Counted from the first letter of the stretch, positions 16,354-25,183 are shown. The stretch is 64,000 bases of DNA from Sulfuricella sp. (GCA_041651995.1 JBAZID010000001.1:434001-498000); one strand, 5' to 3'. Notes: generated by a model from the sequence alone, not told the origin. Numbers and translations are program-made.

Positions 16354-17220
16354 ATGATCGAATTCAAGAAAGTTTCCAAAACCTTCAAGCGCAACCGCGT
16401 TCTGGATGAGCTCGAACTCTCTATCATGCCGGGCGAGCGCATCGCGCTGGTGGGTTCCAACGGCGCCGGGAAAACCACCCTGATTCGCTGCCTGCTGGGC
16501 GAATACACTTACGATGGCAGCGTGTCGGTGCAAGGACTGGCCCCGCGCCCTAACCGGCAGCAGGTGCTCGGGAAAATAGGCTTCGTGCCCCAGTTGCCGC
16601 CACCGCTAAAAATGCCGGTGGGGCAGTTGCTGACTTTTTCAGCCGCGGTGTGCAACAGCGAAAAACAACGCATGGAAGAAATTGCCCGGCGCCTTGGCCT
16701 GGATCTGGACAAGATGAAATCCCAGCCTTTCGTCAAACTCTCCGGCGGGCAGAAACAGAAACTGCTGATCTCCATTGCCCTGGGACGCGACAGCAACATC
16801 CTGATCATGGATGAACCCGCCGCCAACCTCGACCCGGAAGCACGCCAGATTTTCTTTGGTCTGCTGGCCGAGCGTCTGGAAAACACCACCATGCTGATTT
16901 CCAGCCACCGCCTGGATGAAGTTTCGGCGCTGGTCAATCGCGTGATCGAGCTGGACCGTGGCAAGGTAGTGCTGGATGATCGCGTGGCGGACGATGTTTC
17001 CCTGACCGGCATGCTGGCCTGCCGCCTGAGTTTGCGACGTACCGAGGAGTCCATTTCCAAAGCGCTGCTAGGCTGGAATTTCCAGGATATCGGCAACGGA
17101 CTGGAATGGCAGGGCAGCGTGGCCGGACCGGATCGGCTGCGCTTTATCGGGATGCTGTCTCGCTATGTCGGCATTCTGACCAAGATCAGCCTCGATGAAA
17201 ATGTTGGGGAGCAAGCGTGA
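16354..17220 (+). CDS. nosF: NosF, ABC transporter ATP-binding protein
   Basis: A 288-residue ATPase with Walker A GSNGAGKTT, signature LSGGQKQK and Walker B ILIMDEP followed by the switch His in LISSHRLDE. With NosY and NosD it supplies a sulfur species or otherwise supports CuZ assembly of NosZ. I chose ATG 16354 (MIEFKKVSKTFK), since the upstream ATG 16330 would add MPNAESQK encoded by the adjacent dispersed repeat. It overlaps nosL by 4 bases (GTGA). Confidence 0.94.
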   Translation: MIEFKKVSKTFKRNRVLDELELSIMPGERIALVGSNGAGKTTLIRCLLGEYTYDGSVSVQGLAPRPNRQQVLGKIGFVPQLPPPLKMPVGQLLTFSAAVCNSEKQRMEEIARRLGLDLDKMKSQPFVKLSGGQKQKLLISIALGRDSNILIMDEPAANLDPEARQIFFGLLAERLENTTMLISSHRLDEVSALVNRVIELDRGKVVLDDRVADDVSLTGMLACRLSLRRTEESISKALLGWNFQDIGNGLEWQGSVAGPDRLRFIGMLSRYVGILTKISLDENVGEQA

Positions 17221-17648
17221 GCCATCTGCCCAGGCTGGCCGCCATGGCGCTGTTGCTGGGCTTGCTGGGCGCCTGCCAGCAGGAACCAAAAACCGGGCCG
17301 GTGGATGTCAAATGGGACCGCGACACCTGCGTACGCTGCAACATGGCCCTGAGCGACAAGCGTTATGCCGCCCAGGTACGCGGCGGACCGAAGCATCAGG
17401 CTTACAAGTTCGACGACTTCGGCTGCGTGGTGTTCTGGCTCAAGGACAAGCCCTGGGCCGATGATCCGGCCACCGAGATCTGGGTCATGGACATGCGCTC
17501 CAACAAGTGGATTGAGGCTCGCACAGCCTGGTATATACCCAACAAGATGACGCCCATGGCTTACGGCTTCGGCGCGGTGGCGCTGCCGGAGCCGGGCAGC
17601 GTGAATTACGAGGAAGCCAGAAAACAGGTTCTGGCAAAAGGGAAATAG
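17217..17648 (+). CDS. nosL: NosL, copper-binding lipoprotein
   Basis: A 143-residue lipoprotein: lipobox LLGAC after a short hydrophobic segment, then the copper motif CVRCNMALSDKRYAAQV with the NosL C-x2-C-x-M pattern. NosL delivers Cu(I) to apo-NosZ at the outer or inner membrane. The start is GTG 17217 overlapping the nosF stop. In this operon nosL precedes nosY, with a dispersed palindrome in between, whereas nosF and nosY are adjacent in many other clusters. Confidence 0.95.
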   Translation: MSHLPRLAAMALLLGLLGACQQEPKTGPVDVKWDRDTCVRCNMALSDKRYAAQVRGGPKHQAYKFDDFGCVVFWLKDKPWADDPATEIWVMDMRSNKWIEARTAWYIPNKMTPMAYGFGAVALPEPGSVNYEEARKQVLAKGK

Positions 17649-17662
17649 CATTAAAAGCGATT

Positions 17663-17742
17663 AACCACGGAGAACACGGAGGGCACTGAGAAAGACGAGT
17701 ATTGCTGCTGTGACTCCGTGTTCTCCGTGCGCTCCGTGGTTC
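17663..17742. repeat. dispersed palindrome between nosL and nosY
   Basis: The 80-base element starts AACCACGGAGAACACGGAG and ends CTCCGTGCGCTCCGTGGTT, forming a long imperfect hairpin built on CACGGAG units. It fills most of the nosL-nosY gap. CCACGGAG/CTCCGTGG repeats of this style recur in other bacterial genomes (established only in general terms). Confidence 0.7.
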
Positions 17743-17766
17743 GAATCATTGTCTTGGGAAATTTGA

Positions 17767-18594
17767 ATGAAAAACTTATGGCTTACCGCCAAACTCGATG
17801 TGGTTGAATCGCTGCGCGCGCGCTGGTTCATGATCTATAGCCTGGTATTCGGCGGCATTGTCGCCATGCTGTTCGCCTTCGGCCTGACCGAATCGCGCGT
17901 GCTGGGCTTTATCGGGCTGTCGCGCCTGCTGGTGACCTATATCCAGCTGTGCATGGCCATCCTGCCCATTTTCGTGCTCATTTCCACCGTGCGCTCGGTC
18001 GCGGGCGACCGCGAGGCAGGCGTGTTCGAATATCTGCTTTCCCTGCCGGTATCGCTGGGCGCCTGGTTCTGGGGCAAGCTGCTGGGGCGCTACCTCGTGG
18101 TCTTCCTGCCGGTGTTCCTGGCCATGCTGGGTGCTGCATTATGGTCGCTGGTGCAGAACATCGAAGTCCCCTGGAACATGTTCCTCTACTACACCGGATT
18201 GCTGGCCGCGATGGCATGGTGTTTTCTCGGCATCGCCATGCTGATCTCCACCCTGGCGCGGTCCACCGACGTGGCCCAGGGCGCCGCCTTCGTCGTATGG
18301 CTAGCGATGCTGCTGTTCCTCGACCTGATCCTGCTGGGCGTGATGATCCAGGGCCATGCCGCTCCCGAAGTGGCCGTCATGGTCGCGCTGGCCAACCCGC
18401 TCCAGGTATTCCGCACCGCCGCGCTGATGCTGTTCGATCCGCAATTGATCGTACTGGGGCCGGCTGCCTACGTGATCATGGACACGATGGGAACAACCGG
18501 TTTCATGATCTACGGCCTGGTTTACCCTTTTGTCATCGGCACCCTGTGCGCAACCGCCGGCTACTTCACGTTCCGTCGCGGCGACCTGCCGTGA
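17767..18594 (+). CDS. nosY: NosY, ABC transporter permease
   Basis: A 275-residue ABC-2 type permease with about six membrane segments (for example IYSLVFGGIVAMLFAFGL, LCMAILPIFVLISTV, FVVWLAMLLFLDLILLGVMI). The sequence VRSVAGDREAGVFEYLLSLPVSLGAWFWGKLLGRY is the conserved ABC-2 loop. It pairs with NosF and NosD for CuZ maturation. It is the last nos gene; the men genes resume 39 bases later on the same strand. Confidence 0.94.
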   Translation: MKNLWLTAKLDVVESLRARWFMIYSLVFGGIVAMLFAFGLTESRVLGFIGLSRLLVTYIQLCMAILPIFVLISTVRSVAGDREAGVFEYLLSLPVSLGAWFWGKLLGRYLVVFLPVFLAMLGAALWSLVQNIEVPWNMFLYYTGLLAAMAWCFLGIAMLISTLARSTDVAQGAAFVVWLAMLLFLDLILLGVMIQGHAAPEVAVMVALANPLQVFRTAALMLFDPQLIVLGPAAYVIMDTMGTTGFMIYGLVYPFVIGTLCATAGYFTFRRGDLP

Positions 18595-18596
18595 GT

Positions 18597-18648
18597 AGCT
18601 GTCAGCGGTGGTTTTGCTGAAAGCTGATCGCTGATGGCTGACCGCTAC
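18597..18648. repeat. dispersed repeat at the nosY/ubiE junction
   Basis: GTCAGCGGTGGTTTTGCTGAAAGCTGATCGCTGATGGCTGACC is related to the repeat at 16272-16340. The ATG at 18634 and the first codons of the methyltransferase gene (MADRY) are supplied by the repeat itself. Confidence 0.6.
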
Positions 18649-19365
18649 GATATTTCACGCACATTCGGCAATCAGAGCGTCGCCGAGGACGAGCGCACCC
18701 GTCTGATCCGGCGCGTATTCACCAGCGTGGCGCCGCGCTACGACCTGATGAACGACCTCATGAGCATGGGCATCCACCGGCTGTGGAAGCGGCGCCTGGC
18801 GCGCGAAGCCGCTGCGCTGCCGGGACAGCTCGTGGTGGATCTCGCGGGTGGCACGGGTGATGTAGCCGCGCTCATGGCCGCGGGCGGGGCGGAAATCATG
18901 GTGTGCGATCCCAGCCTGGCGATGATGAATGCCGGCCGCATGGGCAAACCTTCTGCCTTACGCTGGCTGGCAGGCACAGGGGAACGCATTCCCCTGGCAG
19001 ACAACACGGTGGATACCATGACCATCGCCTTCGGCATCCGCAACGTCACCAGCCTGGACGATGCGCTGAAGGAAGCACTGCGGGTGCTCAAGCCCGGAGG
19101 CCGCTTCCTGTGCCTGGAATTCTCCCGCCCCTGGGCGCCCATCAAGCCTTTCTACGACCTCTTTTCCTTCACCGTGATACCCCGCCTCGGCGCCTGGGTG
19201 GCGCGCGACCCGGAAGCCTACACCTACCTGATCGAATCCATCCGCCGCTTTCCGGATCAGCAGGAAATGAAACGCATCATGGAACGGGCCGGTTTTACCA
19301 CGGTGAACTACCGTAACCTGTCCTTCGGCATCGCCTGCCTGCATCGTGGCAGCAAACCCTTCTGA
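18634..19365 (+). CDS. ubiE: demethylmenaquinone/ubiquinone C-methyltransferase
   Basis: A 243-residue SAM-dependent methyltransferase of the UbiE/MenG family. Motifs seen are VFTSVAPRYDLMNDLMSMGIHRLWKR, SAM-binding VVDLAGGTGDVA, the UbiE block IAFGIRNVTSLDDALKEALRVLKPGGRFLCLEFSRP and the terminal YRNLSFGIACLHRGSKP. It performs the last methylation of menaquinone and, in organisms with both quinones, also a ubiquinone step. Here menE follows after 3 bases, so menG is an equally valid name. The start lies in a dispersed repeat; no good Shine-Dalgarno sequence is visible, and MADRYDISRTFGNQ may include repeat-derived residues. Confidence 0.92.
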   Translation: MADRYDISRTFGNQSVAEDERTRLIRRVFTSVAPRYDLMNDLMSMGIHRLWKRRLAREAAALPGQLVVDLAGGTGDVAALMAAGGAEIMVCDPSLAMMNAGRMGKPSALRWLAGTGERIPLADNTVDTMTIAFGIRNVTSLDDALKEALRVLKPGGRFLCLEFSRPWAPIKPFYDLFSFTVIPRLGAWVARDPEAYTYLIESIRRFPDQQEMKRIMERAGFTTVNYRNLSFGIACLHRGSKPF

Positions 19366-19368
19366 ACC

Positions 19369-20601
19369 ATGAAGTCCCTGCTCACCCGCTGGCTTGAGCG
19401 TGCCGCAGCAAGCGAGCCGGACGCCCCGGCGCTGATGGTGGAGGGCCAGATTTTCAGTTATTCGGCCCTCTTGTCGGCCAGGCCGGACTGCCTGCCGGAA
19501 CGCCTGGCAATGTTGCTAAAACAGGCGGAACTGCCCGGCAGCGCCGAGTTGCTTGTCGCCACCAGCGGCAGCACGGGCGAGCCCAAACAGGTGATGCTGA
19601 GCGCGGCCAATCTGGAGGCATCGGTGCGAGCCAGCCGCAGCCGGATTCCACTGGAACCGGGCGATATCTGGCTGGCCTGCCTGCCTTTTCATCACATCGG
19701 CGGCATCGCCATTTTTTACCGCTGCACGGAAGCGGCCGCCACCGTACTTGTGCACCAGGGGTTTGATGCGGCGCGGGTGAGAGAGGACATGGAACACCAT
19801 GGCGTGACCCATATCTCCCTGGTGCCGGCCATGCTCGCCCGCCTGCTGGAAACCGGCCCGCCGCCGCTACAGTTGAAATATGCCCTGATCGGCGGCGGCC
19901 CTTTATCGGCAAATCTGGCGCAGCGGGCACATCAGGCAGGCTGGCCCATCTGTCCCAGCTACGGCATGAGCGAAGCTGCCTCGCAGATAGCAACGCTGGC
20001 CGCATTTCCAGGCGACTGGTGCGAGGGCATGGCCGGCCCGCCGCTGCCGGGAATAAGCGTAGAAATCATTGATAAAAACGGACAGCCGGTAAAGGGTGAA
20101 GGCCGCATCCGCGTGCGTGGACCCAGCGTGATGAGGGGGTATGCCAATCCCGCGCATGAGGCCGGCCATGGCCTGCTTGATGGCTGGTTTGTCAGCGGCG
20201 ACCGGGGCTATTTCGATGAACGCGGCAATCTGGTGGTATTGGGCCGCCACGACGACATGCTGGTGAGCGGGGGCGTCAATATCCACCCTGCCGAAGTGGA
20301 AGGCCTGCTGCTCACTTGCCCGGGCGTAAGCGATGTCGCGGTCACCGCCGTGAGCGACGAAGTGTGGGGCGACCGCCTTACCGCCCTGCTGGTTGGCAGC
20401 GTCACTTGCAACACAGTGCAGGACTGGTGCAGAAAACACCTCCCCAGTCATTTGCGCCCTCGCCGCTTCGTTGCCGTTGCCGCGCTGCCGCGCAATGCCA
20501 TGGGCAAGCTGGAGCGGAAGCACTTGCCTGCACTGGCCCTTGCCGTGGAAAATCAGCCCCTAGGCCGAAACGTTTCCGCCCCGATGACCCGGACTTTCTG
20601 A
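19369..20601 (+). CDS. menE: o-succinylbenzoate-CoA ligase
   Basis: A 410-residue acyl-adenylate-forming enzyme that activates o-succinylbenzoate to its CoA ester. Motifs are the P-loop LVATSGSTGEPKQVMLS, the YGMSEAASQ adenylate loop, SGDRGYFDERGNLVVLGRHDDMLVSGGVNIHPAEVE and the C-terminal catalytic Lys region PRNAMGKLERK. The N-terminal domain is shorter than in many acyl-CoA synthetases, as is usual for MenE. It is flanked by ubiE/menG and menF. Its stop overlaps the proposed CTG start of menF. Confidence 0.93.
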   Translation: MKSLLTRWLERAAASEPDAPALMVEGQIFSYSALLSARPDCLPERLAMLLKQAELPGSAELLVATSGSTGEPKQVMLSAANLEASVRASRSRIPLEPGDIWLACLPFHHIGGIAIFYRCTEAAATVLVHQGFDAARVREDMEHHGVTHISLVPAMLARLLETGPPPLQLKYALIGGGPLSANLAQRAHQAGWPICPSYGMSEAASQIATLAAFPGDWCEGMAGPPLPGISVEIIDKNGQPVKGEGRIRVRGPSVMRGYANPAHEAGHGLLDGWFVSGDRGYFDERGNLVVLGRHDDMLVSGGVNIHPAEVEGLLLTCPGVSDVAVTAVSDEVWGDRLTALLVGSVTCNTVQDWCRKHLPSHLRPRRFVAVAALPRNAMGKLERKHLPALALAVENQPLGRNVSAPMTRTF

Positions 20602-21953
20602 CGCAGATCGAAAACCGCCTCAAGGCCGTGCTGCAGCACGCGGAGAATACCGGCACCGGCCTCCTCAGCGTCACGCTGGCCGCACCCGAAATCCACTGCA
20701 CCGGCTTGCCCGGCGCCTTTCATGAACTGTTTTACTGGAGCAGACCGGCCGCACAACATGAAATTCTGGGGCTAGGCGCGGCAGTGGCGTTCCGGGCTGA
20801 AGGCGAGGAACGCTGGTCCAGGCTGAGCGGGACATTCGATGATTGGCGCAAACACTGGCGCCATGAAGACGCCGATCATACCGGTCTGCATCCTCTTGCA
20901 CTGGGCGGTTTTGCCTTTGCGGCGAAGCCGGACAGCCATGCATCACTGCCATCCGCGCAGCTGAGCGTGCCCGAACTGCTGCTGCGCCGGCAAGGTGAAA
21001 CTTGTGCGCTGACATTCACTTTTCCTGCCCCCCCCGATGACGCAGCCACAGCCTCCGCCATTGCGCGCTTGCGCCAGCTGATGACTGCGCTTGTTCAGCA
21101 AGGCGATGCGCATGCGGCTGGCCCTTTACAGCGCCTCGACGACGCCCAGACTGATCAGGCATGGCTGGGGCGGGCCGCACAGGCCGTGCGCGATATTCGC
21201 AAGGGCAAGCTGGACAAGGTGGTATTGAGCCGCCGGGTATCGTTTCGCACCGGGCAGAACTTCGACCCGGCCCGGGCCATGGCGGATCTGGAACAGCATT
21301 ATCCCTCGTGCACCCTGTTTGCCACAGGCACGGCGGATGGCGGCGTGTTCCTCGGCGCCAGCCCGGAAACCCTGGTGCGGCTACAGGACAGGGAAGTGTA
21401 TTGCGATGCGCTCGCGGGCACGTCATGGGGCGAGGGGCAAGCCACGCCAGCCGCAGACCGGAAATTGCTCGCCGACGTGAAAAACGGACGCGAACATCGC
21501 TTGGTCGTGCAGGCCATCGCCGAGGCCTTGCGTCCACTGTGCGCCCGCCTGGAGGTTCCCAATGCCCCGCGGATTCTGCACCTTGGTCATTTGCGTCATT
21601 TGTGGAGCAGCTTGCGCGGCCGCGTGAAAACGGGGGTCAGCCTGCTTGATCTGCTGCAGCGCGTGCACCCCACCCCTGCTGTCGGCGGTTACCCGCGACA
21701 GGCCGCACTGGATTGGCTGACGCAGCAGGGCGAACAGCGCGAAGGCTGGTATACCGGCGCCATCGGCTGGCTGGATGCAAACGGGGATGGCGAATTTGCA
21801 GTGGCGCTGCGCTGTGCCCATCTTCAGGGAAAAGTGGCACACCTCTATGCCGGAGCAGGCATCGTGGCCGGCTCCGAACCGCAGCGGGAACTGGCCGAAA
21901 CCGAAGCCAAGTTCGCTGCCATGCTGCATGCGCTAGGAGCCGGGCATGGCTGA
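20598..21953 (+). CDS. menF: isochorismate synthase
   Basis: Chorismate-utilising enzyme of about 451 residues that makes isochorismate, the first committed step of menaquinone synthesis. Catalytic blocks are KLDKVVLSRRVSF, FLGASPETLV, DALAGTSWGEG, NGREHRLVVQ, VHPTPAVGGYPR and YAGAGIVAGSEPQRELAETEAKF. The start is uncertain: homology suggests it begins near FLTQIENRLKAVLQ, yet no ATG, and no well-placed GTG or TTG, exists there. CTG 20598 forms a CTGA overlap with the menE stop, mirroring the tight coupling elsewhere in the cluster; GTG 20628 is the alternative. It overlaps menD by 8 bases. Confidence 0.9.
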   Translation: MTQIENRLKAVLQHAENTGTGLLSVTLAAPEIHCTGLPGAFHELFYWSRPAAQHEILGLGAAVAFRAEGEERWSRLSGTFDDWRKHWRHEDADHTGLHPLALGGFAFAAKPDSHASLPSAQLSVPELLLRRQGETCALTFTFPAPPDDAATASAIARLRQLMTALVQQGDAHAAGPLQRLDDAQTDQAWLGRAAQAVRDIRKGKLDKVVLSRRVSFRTGQNFDPARAMADLEQHYPSCTLFATGTADGGVFLGASPETLVRLQDREVYCDALAGTSWGEGQATPAADRKLLADVKNGREHRLVVQAIAEALRPLCARLEVPNAPRILHLGHLRHLWSSLRGRVKTGVSLLDLLQRVHPTPAVGGYPRQAALDWLTQQGEQREGWYTGAIGWLDANGDGEFAVALRCAHLQGKVAHLYAGAGIVAGSEPQRELAETEAKFAAMLHALGAGHG

Positions 21954-23631
21954 AGCAGCCAGCGAAAACCTGGTCTGGGCCAGCCACCTGATCCATGGTC
22001 TGACCGCGGGCGGGGTGACGCATGCGGTGATTTCGCCCGGCTCGCGCTCCACGCCGCTGGCGCTGGCCTGTCTGCACCATACAGGTCTGAAAAACTGGAT
22101 ACAAGTGGACGAGCGCAGCGCCGCATTCTTTGCCCTGGGGCTGGCCAAGGCCTGCCGCCAACCCGTCATCCTGATCTGCACTTCCGGCTCGGCACCAGCC
22201 AACTGGTATCCCGCCGTGATCGAAGCGGACATGGGCGCAATTCCACTGATCCTGCTCAGCGCCGACCGCCCGGCCGAGTTGCGCAATTGCGGCGCCAACC
22301 AGTCCATAGACCAGATGCACCTCTTCGGCGGCCATGTGCGCGCCTTCCACGAGCTGCCTCCGGCCGATGTTCGACAGGAAATGCTGAAATATTTGCGCAC
22401 GCTGACCGCGCGGGTGGCAGACCAGTGCCGCTGGCCCCTGCCCGGCCCGGTGCATGTCAACGTGCCGCTGCGCGAGCCGCTGGTACCCCTTGCTTCGGTA
22501 CAAGCGGAAAGCATGGCACCTGTCATGGTCAGCCATCCGCTCCTGTCCCTGCCCGCCGAGGAAACCGCAACGCTGGCGCGCGAACTGGCGGGAAGAAAAG
22601 GCCTGATCGTGTGCGGCGGCGGAGATCATGGCCCCGGCTTCCCTGCGGCAGTCACCGCACTGGCTGGCAAACTGGCCTGCCCGGTGCTGGCCGATCCGCT
22701 TTCCGGCCTGCGCTTCGGCAGCCATGAGCAGGCATCCATCTTCTGCCGTTACGACGCTTTTTTGCGCCGCGGCAGTGCGCACGATAGCCTGCGCCCGGAC
22801 TGGGTGCTGCGCTTCGGCGCCATGCCGGTCTCCAAAACCTTGCAGCAGTTTCTTGTGGCACAGCCGGGCATGGATCACATCGTGGTGGATGCGCACGGCC
22901 GCTGGCCCGATCCGCTGCATCAGGCCACGCGAGTCTTGAGGGCTGATCCCGCCGTATTGTGCCGTCAGCTGGAAATAGCGATCGAACTTGCCGCACCCGC
23001 ATCCTGGCTGGCGTCATTTCAGGCCGGAGAGCAGCGAGCCGCCAGGCTGGCGCAGCAGGATGCGCCGCTGGAAGCCGGAGTGGTGCGTGCCATAGTGGAC
23101 CTGCTACCCGATGGCGCTACACTTTTCAGCGGCAACTCCATGGCAATCCGCGATCTCGATACCTATTCCGGCAGCGGCGCCAAGCGGTTGCGGATCATTG
23201 GCAATCGCGGCGCGAGCGGCATCGACGGCAACGTCTCAACCGCCGCTGGCCTGGCAGCCGGCAGCAGCTCACCGGTGGTGGCGCTGCTCGGCGATCTGGC
23301 GTTCTATCACGATATGAACGGCCTGCTGGCCGCACGGGGACTGGATGTGGTATTTGTCGTGTGCAACAACGGCGGTGGCGGAATTTTCGAATATCTGCCG
23401 CAGTCTCGACTGGAGCATTTCGAGCGAGCCTGGCTGACGCCGCTCGGGCTGGATTTTGCCCATGCGGCCAGAATGTACGGGCTAGGCTATCAGAAGGTCA
23501 ACCGGGCAGCGGATTTCCCTACGGCCCTGGCGGGTGCGCTCGCGGGCGGCGCGCATCTGATCGAGGTGATGGTTGAGCGGGAGGTCAGTGTAGCGCGCCA
23601 TCAGGCTTACTGGGCGGCTGTGGCGGAGTAG
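21946..23631 (+). CDS. menD: SEPHCHC synthase (2-succinyl-5-enolpyruvyl-6-hydroxy-3-cyclohexene-1-carboxylate synthase)
   Basis: A 561-residue thiamine-diphosphate enzyme joining isochorismate and 2-oxoglutarate. The N-terminal domain has HAVISPGSRSTPLALA and the activating ERSAAFFALGLAKA; the C-terminal domain has NRGASGIDGNVSTAAG and the ThDP/Mg motif GDLAFYHDMNGL...CNNGGGGIFEYLP. Length is normal. No menH gene follows; the SEPHCHC lyase step must be encoded elsewhere or be spontaneous. The 3' end overlaps a convergent gene on the opposite strand by 47 bases. Confidence 0.95.
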   Translation: MAEAASENLVWASHLIHGLTAGGVTHAVISPGSRSTPLALACLHHTGLKNWIQVDERSAAFFALGLAKACRQPVILICTSGSAPANWYPAVIEADMGAIPLILLSADRPAELRNCGANQSIDQMHLFGGHVRAFHELPPADVRQEMLKYLRTLTARVADQCRWPLPGPVHVNVPLREPLVPLASVQAESMAPVMVSHPLLSLPAEETATLARELAGRKGLIVCGGGDHGPGFPAAVTALAGKLACPVLADPLSGLRFGSHEQASIFCRYDAFLRRGSAHDSLRPDWVLRFGAMPVSKTLQQFLVAQPGMDHIVVDAHGRWPDPLHQATRVLRADPAVLCRQLEIAIELAAPASWLASFQAGEQRAARLAQQDAPLEAGVVRAIVDLLPDGATLFSGNSMAIRDLDTYSGSGAKRLRIIGNRGASGIDGNVSTAAGLAAGSSSPVVALLGDLAFYHDMNGLLAARGLDVVFVVCNNGGGGIFEYLPQSRLEHFERAWLTPLGLDFAHAARMYGLGYQKVNRAADFPTALAGALAGGAHLIEVMVEREVSVARHQAYWAAVAE

Positions 23632-24355
23632 GTTGCTGGCGCAGGTAGACCTGCCCCGTTTCGCTATCCACAAAGCGGATTTCCTCGAGCTGTCCGATCA
23701 GGTAACGCTTCCTCAGGGTGAGGTCCACCGGATCGGCAAAATCGGCTTTCCAGAACGTGTTGCTCTCGGAGTGATAAGGTGCTTTCAGACGAAACACGGC
23801 GAGCATTTTCAGATGCGCCCGCGCGGGGAGTCCAGAAGTCTTGATCCTGGCACCAAAACCGGCATCGTCATCCACCGCGCGCGGATAAAAATCATAGAGA
23901 TTTTCGAAGGCCAGGAAATAGTCATAACGCCACACATTCCGGACTTCCAGCCTTTTCCCCGGATAAATTTCCACTTCAACCGGCCCGGCCTTTTCCTGCT
24001 GGGTGGATTTCAGGGGTAGAAACTTGACGCGGTAATAATCGCTACTTTCCGGATTGGCCAGCGGTTCCCAGCTCCATCCTTCCGCGACATTGTTGAATGC
24101 CATGCGGTACAGCAGCGTGAGCGTGCCGCTTGCCGCTTCAAAATCCATGCTGAAGCCGGGGCTGTTGTCGAGATCCACGGCAAAGGAAAAAGTCCGCCCA
24201 TCCAGTTCCGCAAGGCGATCCGGCGCCATGCGGGAAAGCGTGTGGAACCATTCTTCAATATCCTGACCGGCATTGCCGCCGGGCAAGGGCTGATCCCCGC
24301 AAGCGAGGCAGGAAAACAGGCTAAGAAGCACCGCCAGAAATATCTTGCCCGCCAT
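23585..24355 (-). CDS. putative lipoprotein of unknown function
   Basis: A 256-residue exported protein. The N-terminus MAGKIFLAVLLSLFSCLACGDQ has a lipobox-like SCLAC. The body is rich in beta-strand and aromatic residues (FSFAVDLDNSPGFSMDFEAASGTLTLLYRMAFNN, KRLEVRNVWRYDYFLAFENLYDFYPRAV), and the tail is proline-rich (QQPTPPQPPSKPDG). I recognise no family. It lies 7 bases downstream of a diheme cytochrome gene and upstream of nothing on its strand, so it is the last gene of a cytochrome/Sco unit. Its 3' end overlaps menD. Confidence 0.7.
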   Translation of the reverse strand: MAGKIFLAVLLSLFSCLACGDQPLPGGNAGQDIEEWFHTLSRMAPDRLAELDGRTFSFAVDLDNSPGFSMDFEAASGTLTLLYRMAFNNVAEGWSWEPLANPESSDYYRVKFLPLKSTQQEKAGPVEVEIYPGKRLEVRNVWRYDYFLAFENLYDFYPRAVDDDAGFGARIKTSGLPARAHLKMLAVFRLKAPYHSESNTFWKADFADPVDLTLRKRYLIGQLEEIRFVDSETGQVYLRQQPTPPQPPSKPDGALH

Positions 24356-24361
24356 CCCGGT

Positions 24362-25036
24362 TTATTCCTGCGGCTGGATCGAAGTGAGATAGGCCAGAAT
24401 GTCGCGGATATCCGTGTCCTTCAACTGGGCCAGGATGCCGCGTGAATCCTCTTCATCGTGCGGACGCTCGCCGTTGATATAGCCGGTAATCTGCTTCATG
24501 AGGTAATTGGTGTACTGCCCCACCAGCATCGGGAACGATCCCCGCCCCCCTCCGTCCTTGGCATGGCAGGAGGCACACTCCTTCTTGTAGACCTTGCCGC
24601 CATTCTCGATATCGCCTTCGGAGCGCCCGATGATCATGACTTTTTCCATCATCTGCAAACGGGTCAAACCATCCTCATCGCCCTTGAATACGGGGGGTTT
24701 GGTAGGTAGCTTGATGGATGCCAGATAGGCGGAAATGTTGTGGATATCCACATCCGATAAATCGCGTTCCTCTGTATAGGGGAACATTGGAAAGTTGATG
24801 CGCTTCCGGGCACGGAAACTTTCCAGCTGGCTTGCCAGGTATTTTTCCGACTGTCCGGCGAGCCGGGGATATTCGCCGCGCGAGCCGCCCTGGCCGAATT
24901 CGCCATGGCAAGTCGCGCAGACCCCCATCATGTCACGGGCGCTTTCCGCATCGAAAGCATTTGCTTCGAGGCTGGACATACCCAGCGCCAACGCGAAAAA
25001 ACCCGCCAGAAATTTGCCGCTATTGCGACATGCCAT
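24362..25036 (-). CDS. diheme cytochrome c (c4-like)
   Basis: A two-domain periplasmic cytochrome of about 224 residues. A signal peptide (MACRNSGKFLAGFFALALGMSSLEANA) is followed by heme sites CATCHG and CASCHA, each with the c4-like YPRLAGQ/FPMLVGQ loop and the following helix QLESFRARKR/QITGYINGER. I prefer the ATG at 25036 because it gives a normal signal peptide; a start at 25084 would add 16 residues. Cytochromes c4 carry electrons to terminal oxidases or reductases. Next to a Sco protein, a link to copper oxidase function is possible (inference). Confidence 0.87.
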   Translation of the reverse strand: MACRNSGKFLAGFFALALGMSSLEANAFDAESARDMMGVCATCHGEFGQGGSRGEYPRLAGQSEKYLASQLESFRARKRINFPMFPYTEERDLSDVDIHNISAYLASIKLPTKPPVFKGDEDGLTRLQMMEKVMIIGRSEGDIENGGKVYKKECASCHAKDGGGRGSFPMLVGQYTNYLMKQITGYINGERPHDEEDSRGILAQLKDTDIRDILAYLTSIQPQE

Positions 25037-25183
25037 TTTTTCTTTTGAAGGAGAACGGGCGAACAGCCCCACCAGTATTTTCATTACGACACCATCTCGA
25101 GTTTATTGCGATTAAACGGACAATTTTATACTTTTCCACTCATTTTTGAACTTGATCTGGAACAGGAGTTCAGAAAATCCGGC

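Noticed and set aside
21637..22920. A 427-codon minus-strand frame opposite menF/menD
   Set aside because: Covers the menF-menD junction in antisense; no family features and both plus-strand genes are certain.
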